From JAHEFT01 sp963766195 (GTDB lineage: Bacteria > Pseudomonadota > Gammaproteobacteria > Xanthomonadales > SZUA-36), in contig CAVXYY010000001.1 in NCBI GenBank assembly GCA_963766195.1, positions 434,001 to 498,000 of the forward strand: DNA of 64,000 nucleotides, given 5' to 3'. The position numbers and the translations under genes are program-made. The notes under the pieces were generated by a model, which was given only the letters and a program-made list of their open reading frames with translations, made no database searches and was not told the DNA's origin. Shown in pieces: positions 27,603-36,945 of this stretch; the first letter of the stretch is position 1, and each line of letters opens with the position of its first letter.

Positions 27603-29210
27603 TCACTGCAGGCCCGCTTGCCGTAACGCGGCGTTACGCCGGGCATCAATCCCAGGCCGCGCAACACCGTAAGTACCCTGAATGAACTCCAGTGACAGGT
27701 CGGGCTGCGCCTTGCGGGCCTGCTCAATCGCAGCGCGGGCTTCGTCGAGGTGACCGAGTTCCACGGCGTTCATCGCCAGGTAGACATATCCGAGAAAATA
27801 GTCCGGAAGCTCGGCCAACAAGCGGCGTGCGGCGCGCAATCCTGCTTCATAGTCACCCAGTTGCCAGTACGCCTGCGACAAATTGTCATAAATGATGGAC
27901 GAAATGGCGCCCAGGGGATTGAGCCGCTGCGCGCGCTCAGCTGCGACGATGCTGCCCTCGGCGTCCCCGGCCATCAGCAGGATCCAGCTCTGCCAGCCCA
28001 ACGCCTCAGGCATGCTTGGGTTGAACTCGACAGCTCGCTGGACCGCATCCAGCCCGTTATCGATATCGCCGGCCATTACGTAGGCCCAGCCCAACGCCGC
28101 CTGGGCCGAGGGATCACGGGGGTCGAGCGATACGGCACGGCGCGCCAGGTCGAGCGCATCCGCAACGGCCTGTTCAGGCTCGTCAGTCCACCCCAGCACC
28201 ACTTCCCAGAGGATGACAAAAACCAATTGCGCCGGGGCCGTTGCAAAGCGCGGGTCCTGCTCGGAAGCCAAGGTGAACCACTCGCGTGCTGCCGCGAAAT
28301 CCTCGCGTGTGTAACCGTCGGCGCGCTGCAATCCCAACTGGTAGAGACTCCATGCCTCGAGATTCGCCGTGCCTCGCTGCTGTGCGCGCTCTGCCTCGGC
28401 CCGGTTGAGGTCGCCGACCAGTGACGCTGCGATCATGCTGCTGAAATCGTCCTGCAGCGCAAACACGTCCGAGACTTCACCATCATAGTTATCGGCCCAA
28501 ACGTGCTCACCCGTTGTCGCGTCGATCAACTGGGCGGTCACCCGGATGCGTTCATCCATGCGCCGGACACTGCCTTCTACGATGTAGCGCGCGCCGAGCG
28601 CCGCGCTGACACGCTTCAGGTCAACGTCTCCGCCACGAAACTGAAAGCTGGAATTGCGCGCGATCACCGGAAACGCCCTCCAGGTCGAAAGGCGCGTGAT
28701 CAGGTCCTCCGCCAAGCCATCGGCAAAGAAAGCCTGCTCGGGATCGGTTGAGAAATTATCGAATGGCAGCACCGCGATCGCCGGCCGCTCTTGCAGCTGT
28801 TCCACCTGGCCGCCGTCTTTGGCAACCCCGGTCGCAGGTGAGGAAGTCTCCCGGCCCGGGCCGAAACGATCGTAGACAAAAAGCACAATCGCCACCGCGA
28901 CCAGGCCAATGGTTACGTAATAGAGCAGCCGGGCTGTTCTCTGTGCGGCAGGTGAAGGCTGGCTGATCTCGCTTTCGCGTTTCAGTCCTTCGGGCGTGAG
29001 TTCATAGACCCAGGAAAACACCGCCACGAATGGAAAACCGATGATACCGATCCACACCACTACCGTCGGTAGCCACTCGGGCAGGTGCAACAGAGGGGTA
29101 ACGGTGGTCGTGACTTCGACGACTACCCAGCCAAGGGCCAGGTAGGCCATGCTCACCTTTACCACGTTGCGGCGCTTCAGTTCGGCAAAAAATGACATCC
29201 GTTTTTTCAT
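27603..29210 (-). CDS. TolB-like/TPR membrane protein
   Basis: 535 residues from the ATG at 29210 (MKKRMSFFAELKRRNVVKVSMAYLA; the internal ATG at 29198 is also possible). Two membrane helices, ELTPEGLKRESEIS, a third helix (LLYYVTIGLVAVAIVLFVYDRF), then the TolB N-terminal-like domain (AIAVLPFDNFSTDPEQAFFADGLAEDLITRLS... YIVEGSVRRMDERIRVTAQLI) and TPRs (DPRDPSAQAALGWAYVMAGD, AVEFNPSMPEALGWQSWILL). Third member of the family in this window and the shortest intact one. The gene upstream on the same strand encodes a beta-propeller protein that starts at 30336 and ends 22 bases before it, so the two may be co-transcribed. Confidence 0.8.
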   Translation of the reverse strand: MKKRMSFFAELKRRNVVKVSMAYLALGWVVVEVTTTVTPLLHLPEWLPTVVVWIGIIGFPFVAVFSWVYELTPEGLKRESEISQPSPAAQRTARLLYYVTIGLVAVAIVLFVYDRFGPGRETSSPATGVAKDGGQVEQLQERPAIAVLPFDNFSTDPEQAFFADGLAEDLITRLSTWRAFPVIARNSSFQFRGGDVDLKRVSAALGARYIVEGSVRRMDERIRVTAQLIDATTGEHVWADNYDGEVSDVFALQDDFSSMIAASLVGDLNRAEAERAQQRGTANLEAWSLYQLGLQRADGYTREDFAAAREWFTLASEQDPRFATAPAQLVFVILWEVVLGWTDEPEQAVADALDLARRAVSLDPRDPSAQAALGWAYVMAGDIDNGLDAVQRAVEFNPSMPEALGWQSWILLMAGDAEGSIVAAERAQRLNPLGAISSIIYDNLSQAYWQLGDYEAGLRAARRLLAELPDYFLGYVYLAMNAVELGHLDEARAAIEQARKAQPDLSLEFIQGTYGVARPGIDARRNAALRQAGLQ

Positions 29211-29232
29211 CAATCAACCATGGCCTGCATCA

Positions 29233-30336
29233 TCACTGACTGGCGAGGGGGCGATAGCCAATGCGATCACCGGCAAACGTCCCTATCCACAGTTCCCCGC
29301 CCACCGGCAGCGCCATCGTGATATTGCTGAAATCCGGATTGGCCGGGCCGCGGGCCAGTTCCCTGCCAGTCATCGTTTGCGGATCGATCGCCTCAATCAT
29401 GAAAGGCCGCGGACAGGTCGCAAACACTTCAAGGTCAAAGGGATCCGGGCCGCGGACGTTGCCGCATACCGGTTCGTCGGCAACCAGGCCACCGGTGATC
29501 AGGCTTCCGCCGGGGCCCATGTGCAGATTATCGGGCACGAACGCCAGGGCCTTCGTGGTTCGCAGTTGACGCGCCGGGTTGCTGTTCGAGTAGGCGGTGA
29601 CGGTAAACAGCCCGGACGACGCCACGAAGAACTCGCTGCCATCGGCGGACACTTCGATGCCGTTGGCATAGGGCAGTTCAGTGCCCTGCACCCGGGTGAA
29701 CCCGGTTTCGCCCGGCGACCATGCATAGACGGCGCCGGTGGATTCGAGGGCCATCGCCTCGGTAATCGTTCTGCCGGTATGCAGCGGAATGGTGACCAGC
29801 AAGGATCCATCACTCAAAGATGCAACGCTATTGGCTTCCTGCCCATCGGGGGTCATGACGCACCCGGTCCAGGTCAGAACCGGCCGCCCGCCACTGGCGT
29901 CCACGTCGAATACCTCGATGGCCTCACGCCCGCCATGCCCCACCACGTACAGCGTCGAATGACCATTGGCGCCGGCACGGATATTCAGGCCATGGCTGAC
30001 AAAGCTGTTGGGGTCCGGTGAACCCGGACAAGCACCAAACGTCTCCATGTTCTGCCGCGCCAGGGGCGCGTCCGCCGGATAGAGCTCCGACCAGGTTTTC
30101 TGCTGCGCATCGACCAGGTAGATGGATGCGCCCGGCGCCATTCCGCTGGCAATGATCCAGTCCGTTCCCGGCACCAGGACCAGATCCTCGGCTGCCAGGG
30201 GGCCACAGACAAAGCTCAAGTCACCGGATGGCTGACAGTTGTCATCGGCAGGTGCCGCGAGTGCATACGCAGGCAACAGGAGCAGTGTCACTAACAGAAA
30301 CATGAATTCAGATAATTCGGAGATACGTTTTTTCAT
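29233..30336 (-). CDS. Exported SMP-30/paraoxonase-like beta-propeller protein
   Basis: 367 residues from the ATG at 30336 with signal peptide (FMFLLVTLLLLPAYALA). The propeller is shown by DWIIASGMAPGASIYLVD, HGLNIRAGANGHSTLYVVGHGGREAIEVFD, PYANGIEVSADGSEFFVASS and PDNLHMGPGGSLITGG; the NGI and DN segments provide calcium-site residues in SMP-30, gluconolactonase and arylesterase relatives. Lactone or ester hydrolysis in the periplasm is likely. Four cysteines appear near the N-terminus and around VCGNVRG...ATCPRP. Confidence 0.7.
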   Translation of the reverse strand: MKKRISELSEFMFLLVTLLLLPAYALAAPADDNCQPSGDLSFVCGPLAAEDLVLVPGTDWIIASGMAPGASIYLVDAQQKTWSELYPADAPLARQNMETFGACPGSPDPNSFVSHGLNIRAGANGHSTLYVVGHGGREAIEVFDVDASGGRPVLTWTGCVMTPDGQEANSVASLSDGSLLVTIPLHTGRTITEAMALESTGAVYAWSPGETGFTRVQGTELPYANGIEVSADGSEFFVASSGLFTVTAYSNSNPARQLRTTKALAFVPDNLHMGPGGSLITGGLVADEPVCGNVRGPDPFDLEVFATCPRPFMIEAIDPQTMTGRELARGPANPDFSNITMALPVGGELWIGTFAGDRIGYRPLASQ

Positions 30337-30471
30337 GATTTTCAACTTTGTGGGTTCACCGTATATTGCGAATGCTACAGCAGGAATAATAGTACAACTT
30401 ATATAAACAACCTTGTCGACAGGGCGCTACTGGAGTGTTGTGGATTTACCGGTCGCCACATTCGGCTCGCT

Positions 30472-30488
30472 AAAAATGGGCCGGATAC
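30472..30488 (+). repeat. Half copy of the GGGCCGGATAC repeat
   Basis: TAAAAATGGGCCGGATAC matches the left arm of the palindromic family, but no right arm follows. It lies 24 bases upstream of the CPXCG gene. Confidence 0.4.
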
Positions 30489-30511
30489 CCTTTTGGGGTT
30501 AAACTGTATTA

Positions 30512-30712
30512 ATGAATATGGATCTGGTCCAGGAAACCAACATCACTTGCCCTTATTGCGGCGAAGTCATCAACCTTCTGCTGGACGCATCGGTCGAGGA
30601 GCAGGAGTACATCGAGGACTGCCAGGTGTGTTGCAAACCCATCGTCCTGAACGTCCAGGTTTCAGGCGACGGCCAATGTGTTGTTGATGCAAGGGATGAA
30701 AATGAGGCCTGA
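30512..30712 (+). CDS. CPXCG-motif cysteine-rich small protein
   Basis: 66 residues. ITCPYCGEVINLLLD and the DCQVCCKPIVLNVQV segment form a four-cysteine zinc ribbon; the family is widespread in proteobacteria and has no assigned role. There is no strong ribosome site before the ATG. A convergent repeat hairpin (30739-30788) separates it from the next gene. Confidence 0.85.
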   Translation: MNMDLVQETNITCPYCGEVINLLLDASVEEQEYIEDCQVCCKPIVLNVQVSGDGQCVVDARDENEA

Positions 30713-30738
30713 GACTGACTCAGGCCATTAATGAATAG

Positions 30739-30788
30739 AAAAGGAAAGCGGCCGGCTACCGTATAAAATGTATCCGGCCCCTTTTTTT
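30739..30788. repeat. GGCCGGATAC-type palindrome between convergent genes
   Basis: The right arm ATGTATCCGGCCCCTTTTTTT is canonical, while the left arm (AAAAGGAAAGCGGCCGGCTAC) has drifted. It starts 27 bases after the CPXCG stop, and its T run provides the end of the TAA stop of the convergent gene at 30787. A role as bidirectional terminator fits the position. Confidence 0.6.
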
Positions 30789-31890
30789 ACTCCGTCCCGA
30801 GCACTTCCGCGGCAGGGACCACCCGTATCCAGTTCATCCCACTGAACAAACGGTCCAGGATGGGCTTGTGGCCGGAGCCAACAATATAGAGAACACGCTT
30901 GCCGGGATTCGCGATCATCAGCTCAGACAGATGCGATGCCATGCGGAGATTCCTCGTCTCCCATGCGGCGAGACGCGCCGACCCGATTCTCGACTCAATA
31001 TCCTTGCTCATCAACGGGTCCCATTGAAAAGCCACGTCCCGTACGCCGGTTTCCGGCAGATTCAGCCATTGATAGTAGGGCAGCACGTCACCGGCCCCGG
31101 CCGCGGCCTCGAACCGTGAATTTCCCTCCACCAGAAAAGGGTGGTTCTCGAGGTCTCCGTAGAGCGCCATCATCGCGTCCCAGCCGCCTTCCATCGTTTG
31201 AACAGCTGCTTCCATGGTGCCGTCATCGAAGTGGTCGTCCACGGGGTACAGCCGGTCGTGCCCCAGTTTTGCCGCCAGCGGCAGCGCCATCGAATAATAC
31301 TCGTTGGTGCTTTCCAGCCGTTTTGCAAAATCATCGGCTATTTGCCCGTTGCTTTCGGAAAATCCGGCTTTGAACTCGGCTGTTCCCCGGTACCAGGTCA
31401 GCAGGGCCGAATAGTAGTCATACGCGGCAAGGTAATGGAGGATGGCGTCCGCTCGAGAATCGTCACTTTGATCCACGACCATGCCCGCGTCGACCGCATC
31501 CTGCGCCATGCCCCAGTTGATCGCCAGCCTGGCCTGCGCAATGCCGCCCAAGGCGCGCTGCGTATAAGCGTAGGGATTGAGTGCATCGCTGTGCCGGGCC
31601 GGTTGAAGCTCCATCGCCGCGATGTCCTGCCCACGTAACGCTTCTACAGCGATCAGGTCGGGTTTGAATTGCTCCAGCCGCTCCATCAGCGCCGCCAGTA
31701 TCGACGGATCATATTTGCCCTTGATGTCGGACAGGTGCCGGGTGCCAAGCACCAGGATTTCGCCGGGCGGCAGCCCGTTGACGTTGGCGATGGGCTCGGC
31801 GCGCAGGGGCGGCGTGAGCGACAGCCAGCTTAGCGCCGCGAGGACTGCGGCTAGGACCTTGACAGGTTGTTTCAAAGCAATCACCTTCAT
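30787..31890 (-). CDS. DUF5694-type exported protein (TraB/GumN-like)
   Basis: 367 residues from the ATG at 31890. The signal peptide is VKVLAAVLAALSWLSLTPPLRA. PGEILVLGTRHLSDIKGKYDP opens the mature protein, and RVLYIVGSGHKPILDRLFSG closes it; these resemble the paired GxxH strands of TraB/Tiki-like hydrolases, a possible metal-site arrangement. The middle is helical with conserved Asn/Tyr/His runs (NPYAYTQRALGGIAQARLAINWG). Function unknown. It follows the M1 aminopeptidase on the same strand with 76 bases between. Confidence 0.65.
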   Translation of the reverse strand: MKVIALKQPVKVLAAVLAALSWLSLTPPLRAEPIANVNGLPPGEILVLGTRHLSDIKGKYDPSILAALMERLEQFKPDLIAVEALRGQDIAAMELQPARHSDALNPYAYTQRALGGIAQARLAINWGMAQDAVDAGMVVDQSDDSRADAILHYLAAYDYYSALLTWYRGTAEFKAGFSESNGQIADDFAKRLESTNEYYSMALPLAAKLGHDRLYPVDDHFDDGTMEAAVQTMEGGWDAMMALYGDLENHPFLVEGNSRFEAAAGAGDVLPYYQWLNLPETGVRDVAFQWDPLMSKDIESRIGSARLAAWETRNLRMASHLSELMIANPGKRVLYIVGSGHKPILDRLFSGMNWIRVVPAAEVLGTE

Positions 31891-31966
31891 TTGGGTAAAC
31901 ACAGTCCCTTTTGACGCCGTCCGGGCCATTGGGGTTTGAATACCGGCCGTCAAGTCAGAAGGTGCT

Positions 31967-34693
31967 CTAGCGATAACCCTCAAGAGCGGTCAGCAAGTCA
32001 GCGCCTCGCGCCTCTCTCAGCGCGGCGCACAGCCGGATACTTTCCGTTGCCTGGGCCAGTTCCCTTTCATAACCCGGGATCTGGTCTGCGTGCGCGTTAA
32101 CAAAAACCGCCCACTCATCGGCCTTTTCATTGCTGCAGAAGTAACTGCCCAGGGCAGGCACCATCCCGGACCGGAATCCTTCCGGAATCATGTCGATGAT
32201 GGTGTCATCGTTTTCGACCAGCCAGTTGTATGTCAGGTCGGACGAAGCTCTGCGAACCATTTGCCGGAAAAGAATCCCGATGAGTTCAGTGCCATTGAAC
32301 GCCCCACTTATCATTTTCTCCTGGAGCCTGGCGATCAATACCGGATCTTCCACGCGGGCCAGCGCGCCGAAGGCCGCATTGCGGAATGCCGGATCCTCCG
32401 AAGCGATGCTCTGTTCCAGCAGCAGGTCAAAGAAGGGCTCGCCCAGGTCCTGCACGCCGACACTCAAGGCCGTTTCCAATTCATCCGCCGGAACGGCAGT
32501 CAGATCCGGCGCGCCGTTCAGGCCGATTCTTGCCGCCGCCTGTTGAGCCAGCGGTGCCCGCAGTTCCGGATCCCTGGCGGTCACGACCAGGAAGCGCTGC
32601 ATGCGCTGCCGCAGAATTTCCGAACCTTCGTCGCTGGCCCCCGCCAGTTGCTGATAACGTGGTTTGATGATGTTACGCAGGGCCGGAAACACGCTTTCCT
32701 GCTCTTCAACACCGAGGATCTCGATACTGTTTTCCAGCTTGTTCATGGCCGATTCCGCGACGTCCCAATCCGGGTGGTTAACCAGCGTGGCCATGCCGGG
32801 TACGTAACTGCCGGCCTTGGTTTGGCCGGCGCGAAAAGACGCATCCAGGCTGTCTGACAGCACCAGGGCTTCGGGTGCAGACAGAGAGGAGGCCCGCTCC
32901 ACCAGTCCATCCAGCCAGGTTTCATTCATGCTGAAGCGGTAATAACCCGCACCGTCGGCGTTGGGGAGCAACTGGCTGGGACAGCTTTCGGAGTCGAGCA
33001 CAATGGTCTGCTTACTCTCCCGCAACATGGTGCAGTTACTCTTGCGGGTGCCATCCGAGTTGTAGCTGATACACATCGGGATCAGCCACTGGCCAGAGGA
33101 AGGATCAATGCTCGAACCCAGCGGCGCATAGCGGGACTGGCTCACTTCAATGCTGGCTTGCTGGCCCTCTGCGCAATTGACCTCGACCGAAACCAGCGGC
33201 ACACCAGGCTGCTCGATAAAGGATTTAAAGGCCGCGTCAATTTCTCCAACGCCGGAGCCTTCGGCAACCGAAGCGATGAAGCTGTCCGCATTGGCGCTGC
33301 CATCTGCATGGCGCTCCATGTGCAGGCGGATACCCTTCTGAAAACCTTCCTCACCGATATAGCGCTCCAGCATCGACAACACTCCGCCGCCTTTCTGATA
33401 GGTGATGCCGTCGAACGCACCGACAATATTGTTGCTGTTGGTGATCGGCTCGCGAATTTCCCTGGCGGCGGCCAGGGAGTCGTTTTGCATGGCTCCCAGT
33501 GCGCCTTTCAATGTCGACCGGCTGAATTCACCTTCGGGCCAATAGGTATTTGCGGCCTTGTAACTCATCCAGGTGGCGAAAGATTCGTTCAGCCAGATAT
33601 CGGTCCACCAGTCCGGCGTGACCAGGTTACCGAACCACATGTGCGCCATCTCGTGCGCCTGGACTGCAACCGTCGCGCGCCGCTGGTCGATGGAAGAGTC
33701 CTCATCCATCAGAACCAGCCATTCGTTGTAGGTAATGGCGCCAACGTTCTCCATGGCGCCGCCAAAACCTTCGGGGACCGCGATCAGGTCGAGCTTTCTG
33801 TAGGGATAAGGTCTGCCGAAATATTCTTCCAGCGCAGTCAGGATTCCGCCTGTCTGGTTCAGCGCGTACTGCATCCGCTCATCCTGGCCCCGGGCGGTCA
33901 CACCGCGCAGAGGCACGCCCCGGTCACGAATCGCATTCGGTGGAATCTGGCCTTTATCCACCACGTCATAGGGCCCGACCGCAAAAGCCAGCAGGTAGGT
34001 CGGCATGGGCCGGGTGGTTTCAAAGGTCCGGCGGACAAAACCATCATCCCGTTTTTTGTAGGTTCTTTCCGGCGTGGTGGTGATCGCCACATCCTCTTCC
34101 AGTGTCACCAGGGCCAGGTCGAAAGGAACCTTGAAGCCGGGTTCGTCGAAACCCGGGAATACCTGTCGCGCGGCGATCGGCTCGAATTGCGTGGCGGCAT
34201 AGGAGTCTTCCCCGCGCACAGCCTTGAACAGGGCATTGGAGGACTTGTTGAACGGAGCGTTGTAGCTGAAGTGCAAGGTGGCGTCACCCGCCGCGACCGG
34301 CCGGTCCAATGTGACCAGGGCCACGCCGGAATCCAGCATTTCCTCGTACGTGGCGGCAACGCGCTCCGACGTGTCATTGCTGAGCCAGACATCGGTGACC
34401 TCGAGGTTCTTGCCGTGCAGCCACAACCGGTCGCGCGGCTCGTTGAAAGTGATGTCAATTTCGTTTTGCCCCGAGAAACGTTCCTGGCGCGGGTCGATCG
34501 TCAGCTCCAGGCGGTAATGTCTCGGCACCACCGACTGGTCGAGCTGCCCGACCGGCGCGTCACCGGCGCTCATCGCTACCCCGTCCTGCGGGGATTGTTG
34601 AGGCGATGGAGTCGTCGACTCTGAACAGGCGCTGAGAAAGATTGCGCAGGTGAGCAGGCAAAAGGCAATCGTTGGTGACCGGAAACTGAACAT
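31967..34693 (-). CDS. M1-family aminopeptidase lipoprotein (aminopeptidase N-like)
   Basis: 908 residues with ribosome site AAGGAG and a lipobox (FLSAC at about residue 23). The exopeptidase motif GGAMENVGAITY and the zinc site His347-Glu348-x-x-His351 with Glu370 (LNESFA) are complete, at HExxH-x18-E spacing. The N-terminal beta domain and C-terminal helical domain (ERAP1-C-like, about 570-908) make it the long form. It would trim peptides in the periplasm while anchored to a membrane. A long open frame on the opposite strand is only a shadow of its codon use. Confidence 0.93.
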   Translation of the reverse strand: MFSFRSPTIAFCLLTCAIFLSACSESTTPSPQQSPQDGVAMSAGDAPVGQLDQSVVPRHYRLELTIDPRQERFSGQNEIDITFNEPRDRLWLHGKNLEVTDVWLSNDTSERVAATYEEMLDSGVALVTLDRPVAAGDATLHFSYNAPFNKSSNALFKAVRGEDSYAATQFEPIAARQVFPGFDEPGFKVPFDLALVTLEEDVAITTTPERTYKKRDDGFVRRTFETTRPMPTYLLAFAVGPYDVVDKGQIPPNAIRDRGVPLRGVTARGQDERMQYALNQTGGILTALEEYFGRPYPYRKLDLIAVPEGFGGAMENVGAITYNEWLVLMDEDSSIDQRRATVAVQAHEMAHMWFGNLVTPDWWTDIWLNESFATWMSYKAANTYWPEGEFSRSTLKGALGAMQNDSLAAAREIREPITNSNNIVGAFDGITYQKGGGVLSMLERYIGEEGFQKGIRLHMERHADGSANADSFIASVAEGSGVGEIDAAFKSFIEQPGVPLVSVEVNCAEGQQASIEVSQSRYAPLGSSIDPSSGQWLIPMCISYNSDGTRKSNCTMLRESKQTIVLDSESCPSQLLPNADGAGYYRFSMNETWLDGLVERASSLSAPEALVLSDSLDASFRAGQTKAGSYVPGMATLVNHPDWDVAESAMNKLENSIEILGVEEQESVFPALRNIIKPRYQQLAGASDEGSEILRQRMQRFLVVTARDPELRAPLAQQAAARIGLNGAPDLTAVPADELETALSVGVQDLGEPFFDLLLEQSIASEDPAFRNAAFGALARVEDPVLIARLQEKMISGAFNGTELIGILFRQMVRRASSDLTYNWLVENDDTIIDMIPEGFRSGMVPALGSYFCSNEKADEWAVFVNAHADQIPGYERELAQATESIRLCAALREARGADLLTALEGYR

Positions 34694-34798
34694 TGTTGCT
34701 CCTTGAATTTTGGTTTTTGTTTGCTGGAGTTGTGCCAGCCTTGTGCATCAAACAAGCATAGGCGAGATTTCGGGGTTTGTCTGTGCTGATAAAAGAAG

Positions 34799-34846
34799 AA
34801 AAAGGGGCCGGATACAATTTCCGAAATTGTATCCGGCCCCTTTTTT
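34799..34846. repeat. Perfect GGGGCCGGATACAATTT palindrome
   Basis: The clearest copy of the family: A5, GGGGCCGGATACAATTT, a three-base loop, the perfect 17-base complement and T6. It lies 19 bases after the stop of the propeller gene at 34865 and 106 bases upstream of the M1 start. It could end transcription of the propeller gene. Confidence 0.75.
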
Positions 34847-34864
34847 ACTTTCTTACTTTTTTAC

Positions 34865-36151
34865 TTAATCCGCTGGACTGTAACGCCAAACGTCGTTTTC
34901 AACCCGCAGGAAATTATCCTCGATGGGAAAAAACACCTCACGATCACCACCAAAAGTGAAAATCGACGGCTTCATCCCGCCTTTACCGCCCGACACCGTC
35001 AGCATGTCAAAATCGTAACGGATGTTGTCGCAGATCAAGCCTGGCGGCGGGTTGCAAAAGAAAGCACTCGAAAAGGGATCGTTGTTCCACGGCGTGTCGC
35101 TGACTTTTGTCCAGTCGGCGCCATCCTTGCTGACCCAGATATCGGAGGGATTGAAGGGTGTGCCAAACCCGCCCATGCAGACAAAATTATTGGCAAGGAC
35201 CGAGCACTTGTGTCCCGGCCGGGGTGACCAGCCGGCGCCACCCGGACCGGTGACCTCTTCCCAGTTCACGCCGTCTTTGGTGCGCCATACGTCATTGAAA
35301 TAGTCGGTTTCGGCCACGAAGCCCTTTTCACCGCCCATGTAGTACAGCCAACCGCCCTTGACCAGCGCGACACCGCCCGCCCGCGCTTCCCATGGCGCGT
35401 TCGCGGTTGCCTGGGTCCACTCGGAGCCGTCTTTTGAATACCAGACGTCATTGTAAAATTGCCGGCAGTTCGGACCCCCGCCGATGGAATTGTCATCGCC
35501 TTGCGACCCACCCATAACCCACAGTTTGCCTTTGAAATTAACGGCGCTGAGGCCGGCGCGGCCCTGGCTGTCGTCAGGGCCTGCGGGGCAATTCTCAGAG
35601 GCAGTAGCCCACCCGGCATCATCGGTCATTAACTCCCAGTGAACCCCGTCAGTGCTGCGCCAGACATCCTTGAAAAATTCCGAAGGGACAAAAACGGGTT
35701 CAAAATCCGGTGGCAGCCCGGGAATCACGGTTGTGAAGTTCTGGCCGCCCATGATGTACATGTAATTAGCTTTTGTTACCGCCTCGAAATAGGCCCGGTT
35801 TTTCCACAGCCCTTCGCTTTCAGCATCTTCGAGCAACTCAAACCAGGTGCTGCCGAGATCTGAACTGACCCAGACATCACCATGAATGAAACTGGCGAAA
35901 GGATTGAAATCCGGCGGCACCGGAGGCAAAGGTGTGCGCCCGGCAATCACGTACAGCAGGTTGTTCAGCTCGACCGCCTGCAGACCGGCGCGCGGCTCCC
36001 AGCGGTCGGGATCCAAAAAGTCCGTCTGGACGATTTCCGTCCATTCATAGTCTGGAAATGAAGGCCCGCCCTTGGGCCCATTACCCGCTGTTGCTGTTGA
36101 ATGAGCGAAAATCAGTGTTGTCAAAAGAATACAAAACGCAGAAATTTTCAT
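34865..36151 (-). CDS. Exported Kelch-like beta-propeller protein
   Basis: 428 residues with ribosome site AGGGGGTG and signal peptide (MKISAFCILLTTLIFAHSTATA). About six propeller blades are visible as repeated pairs such as LLYVIAGR...DVWVSSDLGSTWFEL, MYIMGGQN...DVWRSTDGVHWEL, LWVMGGSQ...DVWYSKDGSEWTQ and FVCMGGFG...DIWVSKDGADWTK. This mixes Kelch-type GG turns with the SxDxGxxW Asp-box of sialidase-like propellers. No catalytic residues can be assigned; binding is the likelier role. Confidence 0.7.
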   Translation of the reverse strand: MKISAFCILLTTLIFAHSTATAGNGPKGGPSFPDYEWTEIVQTDFLDPDRWEPRAGLQAVELNNLLYVIAGRTPLPPVPPDFNPFASFIHGDVWVSSDLGSTWFELLEDAESEGLWKNRAYFEAVTKANYMYIMGGQNFTTVIPGLPPDFEPVFVPSEFFKDVWRSTDGVHWELMTDDAGWATASENCPAGPDDSQGRAGLSAVNFKGKLWVMGGSQGDDNSIGGGPNCRQFYNDVWYSKDGSEWTQATANAPWEARAGGVALVKGGWLYYMGGEKGFVAETDYFNDVWRTKDGVNWEEVTGPGGAGWSPRPGHKCSVLANNFVCMGGFGTPFNPSDIWVSKDGADWTKVSDTPWNNDPFSSAFFCNPPPGLICDNIRYDFDMLTVSGGKGGMKPSIFTFGGDREVFFPIEDNFLRVENDVWRYSPAD

Positions 36152-36401
36152 GGCACCCCCTGGTTGGAAAGATATTCGCTCCCGTCCGTGGGGACAATGA
36201 TCCTATATCCTATCGCGATCCGGGAGCGTCAGACAATACAACCATGTCGGTGTTCAACGCCGGCTGGTCTGCCTGGATGAATCAGTTTCCGCTAGCGCAG
36301 CTTCGATCCGCGCGCTACTCGCTTGGGCGAATGGTACCCTTATTCGGAATTGGATTAACATTTTGCCAGTCTTTGGATCTTACAGCGCAGGTACAAGTCC
36401 C

Positions 36402-36818
36402 GTGGATTCGACAACCACCTTTCAGTTAGCCGCAGATGCAGTGCTGCTGATGCACGCGCTGTTTGTCGTTTTTGTCGTGTCCGGCTTGATACTGATTCTG
36501 GTGGGTGGGGCGCTCGGGTGGAGCTGGGTTCGGCTTCGCTGGTTTCGTTTGGCCCACCTGGCCGCGATCGGCGTGGTTGTCGTGCAATCCTGGCTGGGCG
36601 CTATCTGTCCTTTGACGACGCTTGAAATGGAGCTTCGCACCCGGGCGGGCGAATCAAGCTACCCGGGTTCCTTCATCGCACACTGGGTCGAAGCGGTCCT
36701 GTATTACCAGGCGCCGCCCTGGGTTTTTGTGCTGTGTTACACGGCGTTCGGCGCCTTGGTCGTCGCGGCCTGGTTCCGGGTGCGCCCCCGGCGCAGGGGA
36801 TGGAAGCCTCCGGTGTAA
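36402..36818 (+). CDS. DUF2784 membrane protein
   Basis: About 138 residues from the GTG at 36402 (the start is uncertain; a TTG at 36363 is the alternative). Helices are seen at LMHALFVVFVVSGLILILVGG, AHLAAIGVVVVQSWLGAI and VFVLCYTAFGALVVAAW. The CPLTTLEMELR segment after the second helix and the H-W pair (IAHWVEAVLYY) are the family markers. DUF2784 proteins are small inner-membrane proteins of unknown role. Confidence 0.75.
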   Translation: MDSTTTFQLAADAVLLMHALFVVFVVSGLILILVGGALGWSWVRLRWFRLAHLAAIGVVVVQSWLGAICPLTTLEMELRTRAGESSYPGSFIAHWVEAVLYYQAPPWVFVLCYTAFGALVVAAWFRVRPRRRGWKPPV

Positions 36819-36915
36819 ATCGACCCGGCATTCCGGCTTTACCCTCTCCGCCCATCATGATGCCTGTTAGAAAGGGGCCTTTTTTACTCTGTTCCCAAAT
36901 TTTTTTTTCATACCT

Positions 36916-36921
36916 TATAAT
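36916..36921 (+). promoter_or_regulatory. Possible -10 box for the DUF4845 gene
   Basis: TATAAT lies 24 bases upstream of the ATG at 36946. No good TTGACA-like box is seen at the usual distance, so the assignment is tentative. Confidence 0.3.
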
Positions 36922-36945
36922 CAGGGATATTGAAGGGAGATCAAT

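Noticed and set aside
33158..34624. Long plus-strand frame of 488 codons opposite the M1 aminopeptidase
   Set aside because: It is the mirror of a GC-rich gene with clear motifs; the product has no recognisable domain and no ribosome site. The similar long frames at 42950-44110, 14469-15530 and 17005-18075 were dropped for the same reason.
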